Assembly: GCA_905220665.1 (NCBI GenBank)
Contig: CAJNAR010000007.1
Coordinates: 310,001 to 374,000, forward strand
Direction: 5' to 3'
From: Albugo candida
Lineage: Eukaryota; Oomycota; Peronosporomycetes; Albuginales; Albuginaceae
DNA length: 64,000 nucleotides
A program made the translations under genes and the position numbers. Shown one piece after another: positions 1 to 12,875 of the stretch (positions are counted from its first letter, which is position 1; each line of letters begins with the position of its first letter). The notes under the pieces were generated by a model. It was given only the letters and a program-made list of their open reading frames with translations, was not told where the DNA came from and made no database searches.

Positions 1-830
1 CAACGTTCCTGCAGGACCAGTCTGATGTCTTTTGCAGTTTGCCGTTGTCTACAGCAGCTGACGATTCCATCTTCCTCATGCCTAGGTATCAGCGTCCTTC
101 CAGATTCTGGAGGATGGCCATAAGTCTTGAAACAAGATAAGGTGGGAAATTTCCCCAGCTTTATGGTTCAGTACGTCTTTCAGCCCTTCCTTCAAATCGT
201 TGATTACCTCTTCCATCCTATCTTCTTCTTCTCCCTCTTCTCCCTGCTGCTCACTACTCTCATCTTCCGATGTAGTGGACAGATCCTCTCTGCTGATTGC
301 TGATGGCCGCTGACCTGCTGGTTCAAAGTAGATGTCCAGCCTCTGCAGGTTATTCTCCTTGACATACTTCTCCCTCCTCCACTTACTAGTCCTTGAGTTC
401 TCTGCCAACGTATGTCAAGAGTTGAAGGGAAAAGAATTTTTTGACAAAAGAAGCCAGCTCACTTTTATAGGTAGAAGATCTCTTCTTCTTCCCCTTCTCC
501 AGCTGAGCTATGTTTGTTTCCAGCCAGTCTTCTTCCTCTTCTCCTCTCCCTCCAGTCTGACATGAGGCACTGACAGTCGACATCCTCTGCTGCCTCCACC
601 TCTTCCTGCCGTTGCTTCTGTGCCTGAATCTGCCTCTTCTTGCTGCTGGCTGGGTGCAAGTTGGCTAATAGGGCCAGCCTTCTTTTTTGGGGAGGAGCCA
701 TTGGCTTTGGTCTGAGAGGCGGAGAAGACATGGGTGGGAGCGGGGTCTATGCTAAATTCACAAAACCCTTTGGATTTGTAAGGAAACTTCTACCCGAAAT
801 TGAAACACATGTACTTGTGTTGCTTGCTCA
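1..830 (-). mobile_element. Partial Tc1/mariner-like DNA transposon, copy 1 (5' part)
   Basis: This stretch matches the transposon at 39.3-42.8 kb: positions 1-300 align with about 41,334-41,620, 600-700 with about 41,850-41,880 joined to 42,461-42,520, and 750-815 with about 42,680-42,740. It holds the 5' coding part of the transposase on the minus strand, with a lysine/glutamine-rich N-terminus beginning MAPPQKRR near 700 and acidic low-complexity runs further in. Several frames are open in pieces and none is continuous, so the copy is decayed. The catalytic half would lie beyond the left edge. It lacks the SINE pair found in the other copy, so it serves as the empty site for that insertion. 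Confidence 0.65.
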
Positions 831-1617
831 AGCACTTTTGCATCAGGTATTGCTCAGCATGTTAGTACGAGAGTAACATGCATTTTTGTGCACATCAGGA
901 ACCACTTCTGGAGCAAAATACTGATGAGGCCTGGTTGCTGCCAGAAAAACGTTTTAGAAAGCAACGTACGAGCCACCAGAAGAGCAAGTTGTTGTCATTA
1001 AGCTTTTAGGTATGATGATGGACAGTAGCTACCGCTGCTAGAATTGGACGAAACTGTAGATGGAGTAACTATCAAGTAATGGAGCATAAATTATAGATCT
1101 GGTGGTTCAGCACAAGCAAACATTGATTCGAGAGAAGCTGAAAGGCGGGGCACGACGATCAGCAATGATCAGAATGTTTTTTTGCAGCAGGAGAGATAAT
1201 CTAGCAGGTTTTTCTTTGCTTTATTGTCTACGTAGCTCAAGTTGAGAACATCGCCGTTATCGGTGGTAGTAGTACCACAAGACTGAGTTTCGAGGATCCT
1301 GACATTGGTGTGGAACAGCGAAGCAGAAGACGTAGCTTGAATATGTGTTACAGGATACAGAAATGAGTGCTTTCGCAAACTTTTGCGACTCACTGGTGGG
1401 CGTTTGAAGTGCGAGAAGCAATGTCACTATACCGAGACTGAATGCTCGTAGCAAAACTTTACATCATCGCAACAGAATAGCAGGATAAAAGACTCGCGAG
1501 GGGTGTAATCCGCATTGATTTCGGGTATTTTCAACTCTACAAGAAGGATAATTGCTTCAATAGTTATCGCGGCTTGTTTTGCGTTATTATTGCAAGTCGA
1601 AGATACGTTACTAAATT
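831..1617. other. Non-coding stretch
   Basis: No ORF here has recognisable protein character. The short minus-strand frames near 1,169-1,454 overlap each other and lack family motifs. I see no RNA gene or repeat. Confidence 0.5.
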
Positions 1618-2110
1618 CTAAGCAGACTTTTTTTTGCCACTTTTCTTTACTTTGGCTTCATGAACTCTTTTGAAATTTTGTGATGGATTTGGTTGACTTA
1701 TGCTATCATCTTCGCTGGACGTTTGATTATCATAATCATCAACGCTTATAGTAGATTGAGATCCTTCAGCATAAGCATTAGGAGAATCTACGCTCATCTG
1801 TGCAAAGCCTTTCTGGATCTGATCCATCGCTGCAACTTTTCATACAGGAGAAATAATTTTATTATGAAGGAAGTGATATCGGAACAGATATAATACCTTC
1901 CGGCGCCGTATTGGCTTTCTTCTCTTCGGTTCGCCGTCGCTTCTCGCGGAATGAATTTGACTTCGCTTGCTCTCTGGGCAAGACCAAACTTTTGGATGGT
2001 CCTGATTGTGATTGCTTACCCAATACTTGGAGCTGCCCATTCGATTTGATCAATATCAACGCGATCATCGCCAAGCTCTGGGACGTAACACACATCATTC
2101 TTGTCAAGCG
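1618..2110 (-). CDS. Spliced gene of unknown function, 5' end unresolved
   Basis: The last three exons can be read on the minus strand. One runs from about 2,110 to 2,020 and encodes an acidic stretch including VPELGDDRVDIDQIEWAAP. An intron at 2,019-1,974 (GTAAGC...CCCAG, 46 nt) follows. The next exon, 1,973-1,897, encodes a basic helix with REKRRRTEEKKAN. A second intron at 1,896-1,830 (GTATTA...TGCAG, 67 nt) follows. The final exon, 1,829-1,618, is Ser/Asp-rich and ends in a lysine tail, VKKSGKKKSA. Frame is kept across both junctions. Upstream of the first exon the frame meets a TGA without an ATG, so at least one more 5' exon is expected. The basic C-terminus suggests a nuclear or nucleolar protein, which is inference. 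I do not recognise the family. Confidence 0.5.
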
Positions 2111-5070
2111 GGGTATTTCACAGTGTATCGAGAAATGAGATGCCGATTTTACTAGCATAGCTTTCCTCAGGACGAAAGAGTATGACTATGACATAAGAGT
2201 ATGCCTTTCCGCATTTTAGAAGGATTTGTGTACCCAACAAACGATAGACAGCTGGCGTGCGTCATCTTACCCAGACAAGTTTTTGATCATGTGCTACATT
2301 TATTATGCATGAGTAGATAATCTTCACAAAAGAAAGAAACAAACAAATGAACAGGCAGGAACAGAGCACTAAGATAAGGCTTCCTCGACCGATAATGTTC
2401 CGGTTTGCTGTATTCCATCTCTTGAATTCCTTCGTTTCCTGATACAGTCCCACGCGGTTTCCTCAAATTCCTGGTGAAATTCCACGCGTTTACCTTCGAA
2501 TTCTTGTAAATCCCACGCGATATAAATCAGATCGTTGAAACGTGGTCTTTTTGTTGATAAAATTTAGCTCTGTCATCTATTCCTTTCCTTATAAGTAATC
2601 GCAGTTGAAAAGCGTCCATGCTGCTGTCCAAGCTGTCTTGAACAGCGCATATCATAATGAATGATTCGCTAGTACCTGCTACTTGGTCCGGCATCGCGCA
2701 AAAAGGCGAAATGACTCGATCGAATCATTGCATGCAATAAATTTATCGTTTCACCATTCCAGTAACAAATGTACCTCTCCAAGGTTGGTCATAGCAATGT
2801 GGTCAAGTCCAGAGAAGGGGTGGCGCTTGCTGTTGCCGTACCCGAAGCATTGATCATCCACTCACTTCATAATGGTTATCTTATGGGGACACACTAGTGC
2901 GGAGAACTGAGATAGCCGTCAAGCAAACATATTCTTCCGCTCTACGTCATTGGCACGCTAAACTCTACTTATCATATCTTATCGAAGCCGTCATGGTTCA
3001 TTACTACCATGCTTATAAATATCAAAGTTCACGATTGACTGGCGAACGAATATAAGACTATAATATTTCTAACGTCTACAAAATACGTACCGAACATCAT
3101 CAACCTTCGAAATGTAACATATTAGCATGCTGGTCATCAAGGGCATGTTTCAAAAAGTTATATTATTGTCAAGATTCAATAAAAGCTGCTTGGGTTCAAG
3201 TTGAGAAAGAACTGCCCAATTGTGCCAAATTTCGATATTCATAGACGCGTGAATCATACAAGTAACTCTATGCAAGAGCCATCCGTTGAGTTGTGGATAT
3301 GTCAAGGATGTCCAAGCTTGGGGCCATTGAGATATTGCCGTATAGCCGCCGGGGACTATCTGGATACAGTTACGCAGGTATCCTTGACTCCACCCACATG
3401 TCACTTTCTTCGCAAACCACCTCGTGGAGCACTGCATTACAATGCTCAGAAATACGACTGCTTTTCTGTTCGATCATATCGCACCAGCGTGGAGGCTAAC
3501 AAAGTTCTCGTACTCGATGCGGTATCTGCTTCATGTTCCAGCAGGCTTTGCAACAGCGACAGAATAGTTTGCTGATTGATATGGATGACCGTCGTCATCG
3601 TATTATCGATCTTATCTCCATATTGCGTGGCAAACAAATTCCCTGCATGAAAGGAATCATTATCAACTCGCGAACCCATAGATGGTGCAATCACAGCCAT
3701 ACGGATGGTGAAAAGAATAACTGGCGATATTAGTAAATGTAACGTAGCTTCTTGGGCATCCTATGAAGGCGTATGATTCTCAAATTGTAATTGTTGGTCT
3801 CGGAGGCTTGTTACTAGAGCTTTGACCAAAATACATTGCAATCGAAGTAACCTTATCGAGGCCATGCTGGTCGTGAGCATCATCAAACAGGACACTGCAT
3901 ACAAATTTGGAATCCCATATCAAACGTATTTCCGTGGACATAAGCTTTGTATCAACACTCTTTTGCGCACGATAGAACGAGATTATGCAATTGTCGTGTA
4001 GGCTGTATGTATCGATAAGTGGTCTTCATATTGTTGCGTATTTACGCTTGCCTGGTACACGGAACATAGCTGGGTACAACATTCAAGACTTGCGATAACG
4101 AGCAACTTTCATTCTGCTGAAAAGTTCCTATACATAACCTCTTATCTTGGTCAAAGATGAGCAGAACGTGCAATTTGTATATTTCGCTATGCGTTTCATT
4201 CCTATAGCCGCGCGGCTAACAAATGACTAATAACTGATGCAGCACTTTGGCTCCCGGACTGGAACCCAAGTCCCGCCCTCATATTCTCCCACAAGAGCGA
4301 GCTCCTCCGCTTCCCGAAACATGTAGGATCTAATCCCTCGTCTTCGATCGAGATCTTTTTCTATCGTACGGCGGACCTCGACCAACGATCATGAATGTAG
4401 CCAGAAGCGTAGGGAATACGCCGTTTCATGGACGCTATATACATCACACCGCTTTTGTTGGCCGTTTTGCGTAAGAAAAGATGGGTCGTTCTCGAGATAC
4501 GTCCAATCGCTAACACTCAAATCATTTTCAAAAACATACTCAGATATTTGCTATCTCGCACAGCTTCCTTATAGCCACGCCAAATCTGGATAGGTGTCAG
4601 CAAGAGCTAGAGCCCGCCTCTCCCCTCTACGGATGTGACGCCCATAACGAAAGCGTTGATAATAAATACGTTTGGGAGCACACTTCGGTTTCATATTCGA
4701 CACTTCTTTTCACAAAGACACGAGTCTTTATCAAGCACGCTAAGGCTATACATTTAGATATCCACGATTGATAGCCACGTTTGCCCAGACTACCGCTCGT
4801 TTTCAAGAGAGAAGCTTTATCTGCGATGCAGCGATATTCCTTCTGTACAAGCCGATGACTATCAAGATACGCATTGGTTCCTTACCACAACCATATTATG
4901 ATTGTATTTAAAATATATGGAAATCGCTTAGTGAATGGTAAAGTCCAAATGACTACTATCGCCATGATCAACGCTTTTTACTGACTCAAGGCGGGAAAAC
5001 CGAAAGCGCGCCTTTTTTTGTAATTTGATGTGTATCACCAATTAGCATCGGTAGACCGAACATCAGTGCA
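2111..5070. other. Gene-poor stretch
   Basis: I see no convincing gene in this stretch. The longest plus frame (3,201-3,575, 124 codons) has no domain-like pattern and overlaps an equally open minus frame. The first few dozen bases may include the missing 5' exon of the minus-strand gene. The last bases before 5,071 hold the promoter and leader of the WD40 gene. Confidence 0.4.
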
Positions 5071-7518
5071 ATGAGCTACCCGTTGACCGCGTTGGAAGCG
5101 CTCCATACCGCCGACTTTACACCTACAAATCTCAAGAACAGGAATCAAAACGTTTTCACCCAGAGTGATGGCACAAAGAAACGTAAACATCATCACGGAC
5201 TCGCGTCTACCACCGATGTGACGCCAAACTCAACATCCAAGCGGTATTTTCAGCCAACAAGAAAATTATTCATTGACAGCACTGACAGAATCGACTCTTT
5301 CCTGTCACGCGAGTACTCTGTTTCAAACACTGTTTCCTCGATTGCGATTACGAATGATCGAAAGTATCTCGTAATTGGCTTTTATAGCGGCACTGTACGG
5401 AATCTGAAGTCATGAATCCATTCGCAATGCTAATTTGTTCGTTTTTAGATATTCTTGTACCCCTTGCAGGTGGATTATGCGGTCAACTTTCGAAATGGAA
5501 TACTTTTAGATCAAATAACCCCTCGTGGAATTTACACCCAATTAATGGTCCGTGTGGTTGTGAGTGATGACAATTCCTTTATCTTTGCAGGGGTCTATCG
5601 AGGATCCACAGAAATCCGAGCGATTCAGATCGACAGCATCGAAATGCCAAGTATCAGTTGCAAAGATTCAAGTGTGAGAAAAATAAGCGATCGAAAGATT
5701 GATTCTGAAAAAGCACCTGTTGCAACTTGTACGTCGTATACGTTTTCTGATGCCAAACTCAAAGGATTTGCAGCTGCAAAGAGCTTGGGACCTTTATCGC
5801 ATGAATATCGCTTGCTTTGCGGACTAGGCATAAAAAATATCCATATTTGGCGATTTTATCGGAAGAATGACGACTGGGCCTGGGAATGTATTTTCGACAA
5901 ACAGAGTAATGGAATTAGTCTTGAATTGCTTTCATTTTGCCCCGGAGAGTACAACACGATAATTTCGAAATCAGAGCATCAATGCATTCGGATGTGGGAA
6001 CTAGAACCGACTCCCGACTGTACGATTGGACTTGTTACCAAAAAAGCTCACAAAGATATCAAGAACACGATTGACGCATTTGCGCTCCACGAAAACTTGG
6101 TGTACTGCGGTACGGACACATTATCCATCATAGATTTGCATACAGGGGAACGCATCGAACACATTCTTCCTGAAGTGAACACAGCACATTCAACTAATCA
6201 ACCGATCTCACGACGAATGAGACGAAGCGGTACCTTTGAATCTGCTGTTCGTCACATGCGAACAGTGGCGCAGATTTCGAGCTGGGAGAATTGTCCATTT
6301 TCGATGGGTATGTGTTCCGATGGAAGCGTCTTCCTACATGATCATAAGGATGCACAATTGGGAATGGCCTCTCCTCTGCAGTACATTCCTGGATATGAAA
6401 CCTTTTTTCAAGATCCGACTTTGACATTCCAAGCACAATTTTCCGATCTCACAAGAATGAATAATGCAAACGGTGTATTAGCCATTCTCCCGCTTTTAAG
6501 AGGGGTCGGCGTATCTTCCGATGAGTGGAAGCAACGGCAAAATTGGCTGGTAGCTACAGCGAATCAAAGTGTCTTACAAGTGCGTACACTCGCTGCCTGT
6601 ATAGATGACAAGGCGGAAAATCTCAATGAGCAGATCATATCAAGCGGAAACGAGGTCATTGCAGACTCGCGTTCGCAATGTCCTTCAAGTTCGGAAGAAG
6701 AATGGGACGGAGATATTTCTCGCGAGAAGACTCTTGATATAGAAACAGAATTACCCACGAATGAACCAGCCACTTATTCACAAGAGTGCTACGGTACACC
6801 AGATACACTGGAGAAAGCTGATGCACCAGTTAAACTCGTACAGCCTTTTGAATGTGACGTTCGAAACAGAACCCCTACAAAGCGCAGACCCGACCATTGT
6901 GACCGATTATATGCAACAAATGGTTACAAAAGCGTGAATATCGACCCGGCTGGACCCCTTATCAATAAGCAAGATGACTCAGATACACAAAATAAAGAAG
7001 GAAACATTAAACAGCCCAATCAAAAGCGATATGGTAGACGCGCTGTAGCTCGGGCATTGCTTTGCTCGGAGGACAATTTGGGCCTTGAGAACCAAATAAA
7101 TGGTCAGACCAAAGTTAAATCGGTCAAATCGAGGGATCTGAGCTATCAGTGTCAGCGTAATGGGAGGTGTCAAATCAAAGCTGTCGAAGCAGATATCACA
7201 CTATTAGAGCTTTCTCGAATGCGAAAAGGTCAGAATCTCCCATCCGTGTCGTTACCGAAGATAGATGGGGGACGATCGATCGAACAGGAAGTATTACTTG
7301 CTCAATTTGCTTTGCAATGGCATCGTCATTACAATTACGAGCATACTGCAAGCTCTGATACACGGGAACGTATCACCAGTCGCTGGATTTTGGATCAATC
7401 TAAACGCTTCATAGATCAGACAAAGCAATTACACGGTCTTCAGCTGCTCGAGGCGAAAGCTTATCATGCTATGGTCGAGTACGAATCGTTTCAATACTTT
7501 CATAAGCAACATAAATAA
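5071..7518 (+). CDS. WD40-repeat-type beta-propeller protein, about 797 aa, two exons
   Basis: Exon 1 (5,071-5,394, 108 codons) ends after YSGT. A 54-nt intron at 5,395-5,448 (GTACGG...TTTTTAG) follows in phase 0, and exon 2 (5,449-7,518) stays open for 689 codons. Blade-like segments recur: VSDDNSFIFAGVYRGS early in exon 2, an IHIWRF tryptophan-containing strand, and SEHQCIRMWEL, which ends like a WD blade. The middle holds a serine/glutamate-rich patch (SSSEEEWDGD) and the C-terminal 80 residues are predicted helical. Beta-propellers are usually protein-interaction platforms. The repeats are too diverged to place the protein in a named family, so no pathway is claimed. The flanking regions are gene-poor and no operon-like neighbour exists. 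Confidence 0.7.
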
Positions 7519-10500
7519 TATATCCTCATCCATAGTGGGAGTCTAAGAGCTACGTTACTTGTGTTAATCTCAATCAGTATTTTGCATTTCAAATCAAAGA
7601 TTGTTCGAAGCTTTGGGTAAATTATATATCACGACCATATATTTGTATGACGCTTTAACATTTAGAGTTTTATCGTCGCATAACTGATCGGATGTAGAAA
7701 ACCTTATCAGCACAAATCGAGTGTAAGGTTCTCTGAAGAAGTCTCTATTTCCACGTAATGCAAGAATAAGCGATTAATGTCCGTCGTAGTCCAAGACATT
7801 CAGATTCGCAACTGCCGCTGATCCACATGTCTTGGAAGTGAATGACAGCGATGTGAATGCTTTGCGGGAACACATTATCAAGTACACTAGTTCGGCTTAC
7901 AAGTGTTGTAGATTTACGGAGCATAGGCTTCGGATGACATTCGCTTCTTTCGTAATCTCTATGTGCTTTGCCAAATTAGAGTTTGAAACATGAACAAGCT
8001 ATACAACCGTTCATTCTGATGATGATATACACTTCCCAGATTTCAGGCTTTAAGTTTAATAAATAAGAGAATTTATGGACTGGTCAGGATCTGAACGTAT
8101 CTGGTTAAAGTAGCTTATGAACGCTGAACACGCTGGAACGAATGAAGAGTCACATATGTTGTAGGTTATGGACACCCATTGAGTCAAACACGCTTGTGCC
8201 TGAACGAATTCAGTTCAACACCTTGCGGATAATTCGTCTTCGGCGATCATGTAATTTCATTTTACGCCGGTATTTCCAATGGCACCGAAAATAGATCTTT
8301 TGATGACGCATGTCGCTGTGTGTTAAGGAGGGTCACTTGAGTTCACATTTTAAACCCTTGTTGAGGTATGTGAGCGTTCAATGTGCTTTTGAGGAAAACC
8401 ACACAATCAAACATTTGGTAGTAGCTCATGAGCTATTTCAATATGGGACAACCCCATACCTTAAAATTAATCGGTTTTCAGCGTGATATGGATGCATTCG
8501 CTCATGGAGGGACTGATAGTACAACCATGACACCTAATAATACTTTTTAACAAAAAATGTGTCTGCGAGTGCGTGCTACAGCTGACAGGGAAGACTCAAC
8601 TAGCTAGCTGACGGTGCGTCGACTGGCCATGCGCCACCATACGGATATAATGACTCCGAGCCAGCCAAGCATAGGTCCTTGCGGCGTGAAATGTGGGGGA
8701 AGGATAATAATGTGAGCCAAGCCGTGAGCAGACATCATGCTTTTGTTAAAGAAGAATGTAATGCAGCACTATCAAAGTATGCTGAAAGATTGACTCAAGC
8801 AATCTTCTTCTGATGAGTGGTGGAACGGCTGAAAATTGGGTGGCGTTAGCATCGGGCGAGAGACCGAGAAAGAAGTGTTGGTGGGGCAACAGAGGTTTCG
8901 AACGTTATGTGCACTCAAAGTTTTAGCCTAATTTATTGCTTTGATATGCATGCCGTAGTATCTCAAAGCTTGTGTCTCAACATGAAATTGCGTCAACATT
9001 CATTCGGGAACTTCTGATCGATACTATCAAGAAACGTGTATTGCAAGGGCACACAGCTACGATATATTACCGGAAATGGAATCAAAATAAGAAGACGTTG
9101 ATCAATTTGATGCCACGATGCTGCACTGAGATCATCAATTAGTGATAGATGGACGCACCAGTGTTAAGAATTGCTCTATTTCTCATATCTTGGCACACAT
9201 CAAATGCACAATCAAGCCATTAAATCGTCATCTTTGATGGACTTCCAGCATTATATAAAGCCGTCGTAAGAATTCCATGGATAGGATGCCAGGTCTATAT
9301 ATTTTTCAGGCTCCGGCAACTTCTTTTCTCGTGCATGGTACGCTAATTGCATAACAAAGCGGAGTGGTTCGGCAAGACTTGTCCAACAATCATCTGAAAC
9401 CGATCGAAATGGCACTTCTTCTGTGTTATTATGGGCAAAGAAGCGAGTGTCCGTGTAATCGTGTTACGAAGTGTAAATACGTTTCCAGCGCAGCGGCAAC
9501 TCTATTGAATGCGCCTCTGCGTTAGGCGAAACATCTAGACGATAATCTGGCCTGCTTGTGTGGACGCTAGCTAATGATCACACAAGCACAATGGAAAGTA
9601 GAGGTATCTGTTTCTTTTGTGGTGAAGCAAACAAGTGACAAATTTCAAGCAGCTAGTATGGCAGATCCACAGGAAGTTGAACACAAAGCCAACTAGCCGA
9701 AGTTTGATTAAGAATATTTGCAAGAGGAAGTATCCACTTCTTACTAACACGGGCGGACAGCATCTGACCCAGACCTGTGGCAAGACCGAGCGCTAATGGA
9801 GGCTCGATTTGGAAATTTACAAGAAAAGTGTCTGTCACGCATTTTACGGAGCTGAAACGAAAAACTCTTTTAGCTTTTTGGTATATTCATTCCACATAAA
9901 GCAAAAACACACAGTATGCGTTGCCGTCATTCGTTGGTACTAACATAAAAACTTAGCCTTACTCCATCTGCTAAGACTTAATTGTTCCTAAAGAACTATA
10001 TGAAGCCCTTTGGTGGCTCATAGACAGAAACGTCGCATTGTTGAAATATATATAGTTCTGCGCTCATATACGATTTACTCGTTCTTTACAAATGTTCCTC
10101 TCGGTTGCAAGTTTCGAGGAAACTCTGAAAAGAGATGTTGAACAGGTTTAGTAGTATACTTGAATTCAACATGGCTACCTTACAACGGGTAAGTTGAGCT
10201 ACGGTCTAAGTTGGTGAAGCACTGCGAGCTTTCAAGAATACTATCTGCAACTTGTTAGCTGTTTCCATAGGTAGTTGATAGCTACTTCATCCATGTCAGA
10301 AGCCTTTGATTACCTGGTAGCCTGGAGTCGCGTGTATTGCTTGATGCAACAGCAAGACGAATTTAGAATTGAGATGAGTAGAGCGGTATTCTAGTCACTC
10401 GAAAGAAGTCATCTTTCGTTCCTTCAATGCGCCCATCATAGTATTTCCAGAAACTATCCAGACACAGGTATCCTAGATCAAATAACATCGCCAATTACTA

Positions 10501-11117
10501 GCACACTCGCTCAAAATAAAACATACAGAGATGACATTGATGATTTTCGACGTGAACGACTTCTTTTTGATAAAATATACGGAAGAGTTGATAAGGAACA
10601 CGCGGAGAGAGAAGAAGAAATGACTGAAACCATTGAATGAAGTACTCAGACTTATCAGCGAAGAGGTGATTTTCTGAGAACACACCGTTTGCTATAGACA
10701 CCTCTAAAATATACTTTTAGCCCTACAGGAATGCTAGCGATGTGCTTTGCGACTATTTGTTGGAGTTACTCAATATTTTTGTTTGCGTGAAGCCGTGTCC
10801 GTCCAAAAATTCACAATACGGACAGGGCTTCACGCAAACAAAAATATTGAGTAACTCCAACAAATAGTCGCAAAGCACATCGCTAGCATTCCTGTAGGGC
10901 TAAAAGTATACTAGTTTATGCGTTCCGGGACACACTTAAATTGAAGCTCATAATCTCGATTCCGTGGCTTTGACGAACACGTCGAACGGCATCACGTAGC
11001 GATCGTAACTAAATGCGTATTCCCAACGCTTTTATTCGACGTCTTAGCACATACAATTAAACATTTATGTCAATAAACAGAAGTCTGATGTTCTTGTACC
11101 AATAATGAACATCAGGA
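7519..11117. other. Gene-poor stretch containing a palindrome
   Basis: No ORF over 70 codons has protein character in 3.6 kb. The only structure I find is the large inverted repeat at 10,710-10,910. The last 200 bases are the likely promoter and leader of the kinase gene. Confidence 0.5.
10710..10910. repeat. 201-bp near-perfect palindrome (93-bp arms, 15-nt loop)
   Basis: The arm at 10,710-10,802 is the reverse complement of 10,818-10,910, with one mismatch by eye (GAAGCCGTGTCC against GAAGCCCTGTCC). The 15 nt between them are A/T-rich. The outer ends read TATACTTTTAGCCC. There is no ORF inside. It could be a foldback or MITE-type element, with the TA at the ends fitting Tc1/mariner-type duplication, or the product of an inverted duplication. 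A transcript would form a long hairpin. Confidence 0.9.
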
Positions 11118-12875
11118 ATGCTCGGCTTTTATTTACCCCCGGCACTGTACTATGAGTCTCTTGAAATGATCGCCATCAATCAACGGGACCACGTTGGTGC
11201 TCATGCAGAGCACGTGATGCATCCAGTCCGACACAAAGAACAACAGTATCCAAGAATACTTGGAAAGTATATTGTGAAGCACACGCTAGGAATTGGTCTG
11301 CAAGGTAAGGTGAAATTAGGTATCAGCATCGAAACGAACCAAATGGTTGCACTCAAAATCATCGACGCCAAAAAATGGAATCGCAAAATGTTGACGAATG
11401 TCTCCCGAGAAATTGCAGCGATGAGTCGTATCAATCATCCCAATGTCCTTAAACTAATTGAGGTGTACGACAATCTGAGATACTGGAAAAAAAATGGCTC
11501 GTATCAAGAGGTCGTGCTTATTGTTTTAGAATTGGCAAATGGAGGAGAACTTTTCGCATATATGATGTATACTGGCGCTTTCTCGGAAAACGTAGCTCGG
11601 ATCTATTTCTTACAATTGATCGATGGCCTTGATGCCTGTCACTCTAAAGGTGTATACCATCGTGACATCAAGCCTGAAAACCTCCTACTTGACGAAGATT
11701 TCCAGCTCAAAATTGCTGATTTCGGTCTGTCCAACCTAGCAGATGTATCAGCTGACGGATCTGAAAAGCTTGCAGTCAGAGAACTGTACACTCAGTGCGG
11801 TACGAAGTCATACATGAGTCCGGAAATTCTGGCAGGAGTACCCTATGATGGAGGTGCGGCAGATGTATGGTCTGCCGGGGTTGTCTTGTTCATTATGCTT
11901 GCGGCATTCCCACCTTTTCAAACAGCAACACAGCAAGATTGGTGGTATCGATCTATCGCTGCAGAACGTTACGATTCTTTTTGGAATGCTCATGCTCGAC
12001 ACGCAGAATTCTCGGAAGAAGCTAAACATTTACTGAGTCGAATTTTCAAAAGTGATCCCAAGATGCGAATTACTATATCAGACATCAAAGTAAGTTTATA
12101 AAATGCATTTCTGACACATCTGAGTAAAGTAAATCTGGAAACTGCAGAAACATCCTTGGTGCACCAAACCTTTCGTAATCACCCAGGCAACGTGCGCTGA
12201 TTTGCTTAGGCGAAAGCATCAGGTAGAAGAAGAAAAGCGACGGGAACGAGCAGAAGAAAATCCGACCGGATCCGTCGAGCTGGAAGTAGAATCATCATCA
12301 CTTGACATGCCAGGGGAAGTCGTGGGACTGGGAAACTTCTACAAGAAGGCCACAGACGATAAAGAGTACTTTGAAACATGCAGAATGGCCACAGATCAAT
12401 TGATAGAACCCAATGATACCGCTTTATCGGATACGAATTCAGACTCGATATGTCCTGCCGACGTCCCCATGTATCCGTGCGCGAAGGTTATGTTTGGGAC
12501 AGCTTTTGAGACTGCTCAAAGCGCCGAGGTTGTACATCAGCGAATCGAAGCTGCTTTGCGAAGCTTGGCGAAAGAAGGATGGTCGGCTACCTTTGTCTGT
12601 AAAAAAGACTGCTTCAAGAGCAAAGTCATGCTCGAAACAGAAAACGTGGAGTGCTGTGTTCGTGTGTATGCGCACCCTCATGTACGTGACTGCATTGTTT
12701 GACGCCCGAGCTTTTGACGTAAACTGAAATATGATAGACTGCTGGTCATAGCGTTGCGGAATGTCGACGAATACGTGGTAGCTGTGCACCATTCTTGCGA
12801 TTCTACCAGGCTTTGAGCGATCATTTAGCAGACTTGATGTGGACTCCTGTCACAATGAATAGTATGGAAGAATGA
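11118..12875 (+). CDS. CAMK-like Ser/Thr protein kinase with C-terminal KA1-like region, 547 aa, three exons
   Basis: Exons are 11,118-12,089, 12,148-12,681 and 12,738-12,875. The introns (12,090-12,147 and 12,682-12,737) are 58 and 56 nt, both phase 0. The N-terminal kinase domain has a glycine loop (GIGLQGKV), ALKII lysine, HRD at residues 181-183 within YHRDIKPEN, DFG at 201-203, a GTKSYMSPE activation segment, ADVWSAGV, and closes with KHPW across the first junction. A charged linker follows. Exons 2-3 then encode a fold ending with ECRRIRGS and FLRFYQALSDHL, resembling the KA1 domain of SNF1/MARK/CIPK-like kinases. No NAF motif is visible, so it is not a clear CIPK. Residues needed for catalysis are all present. 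Alternative starts exist, for example Met18. The substrate is unknown. Confidence 0.88.

Noticed and set aside
3201..3575. Plus-strand ORF of 124 codons
   Set aside because: Cysteine-rich but without spacing pattern, signal peptide or splice-consistent extension. An equally open frame runs on the other strand.
4228..4330. GC-rich block with a minus-strand GGGTTCCAGTCC, resembling a tRNA B box
   Set aside because: An A-box-like GAGCTCGCTC lies upstream, but acceptor and anticodon stems do not form and no target duplication or second copy is visible here. It may be another SINE head, but this is not supported.
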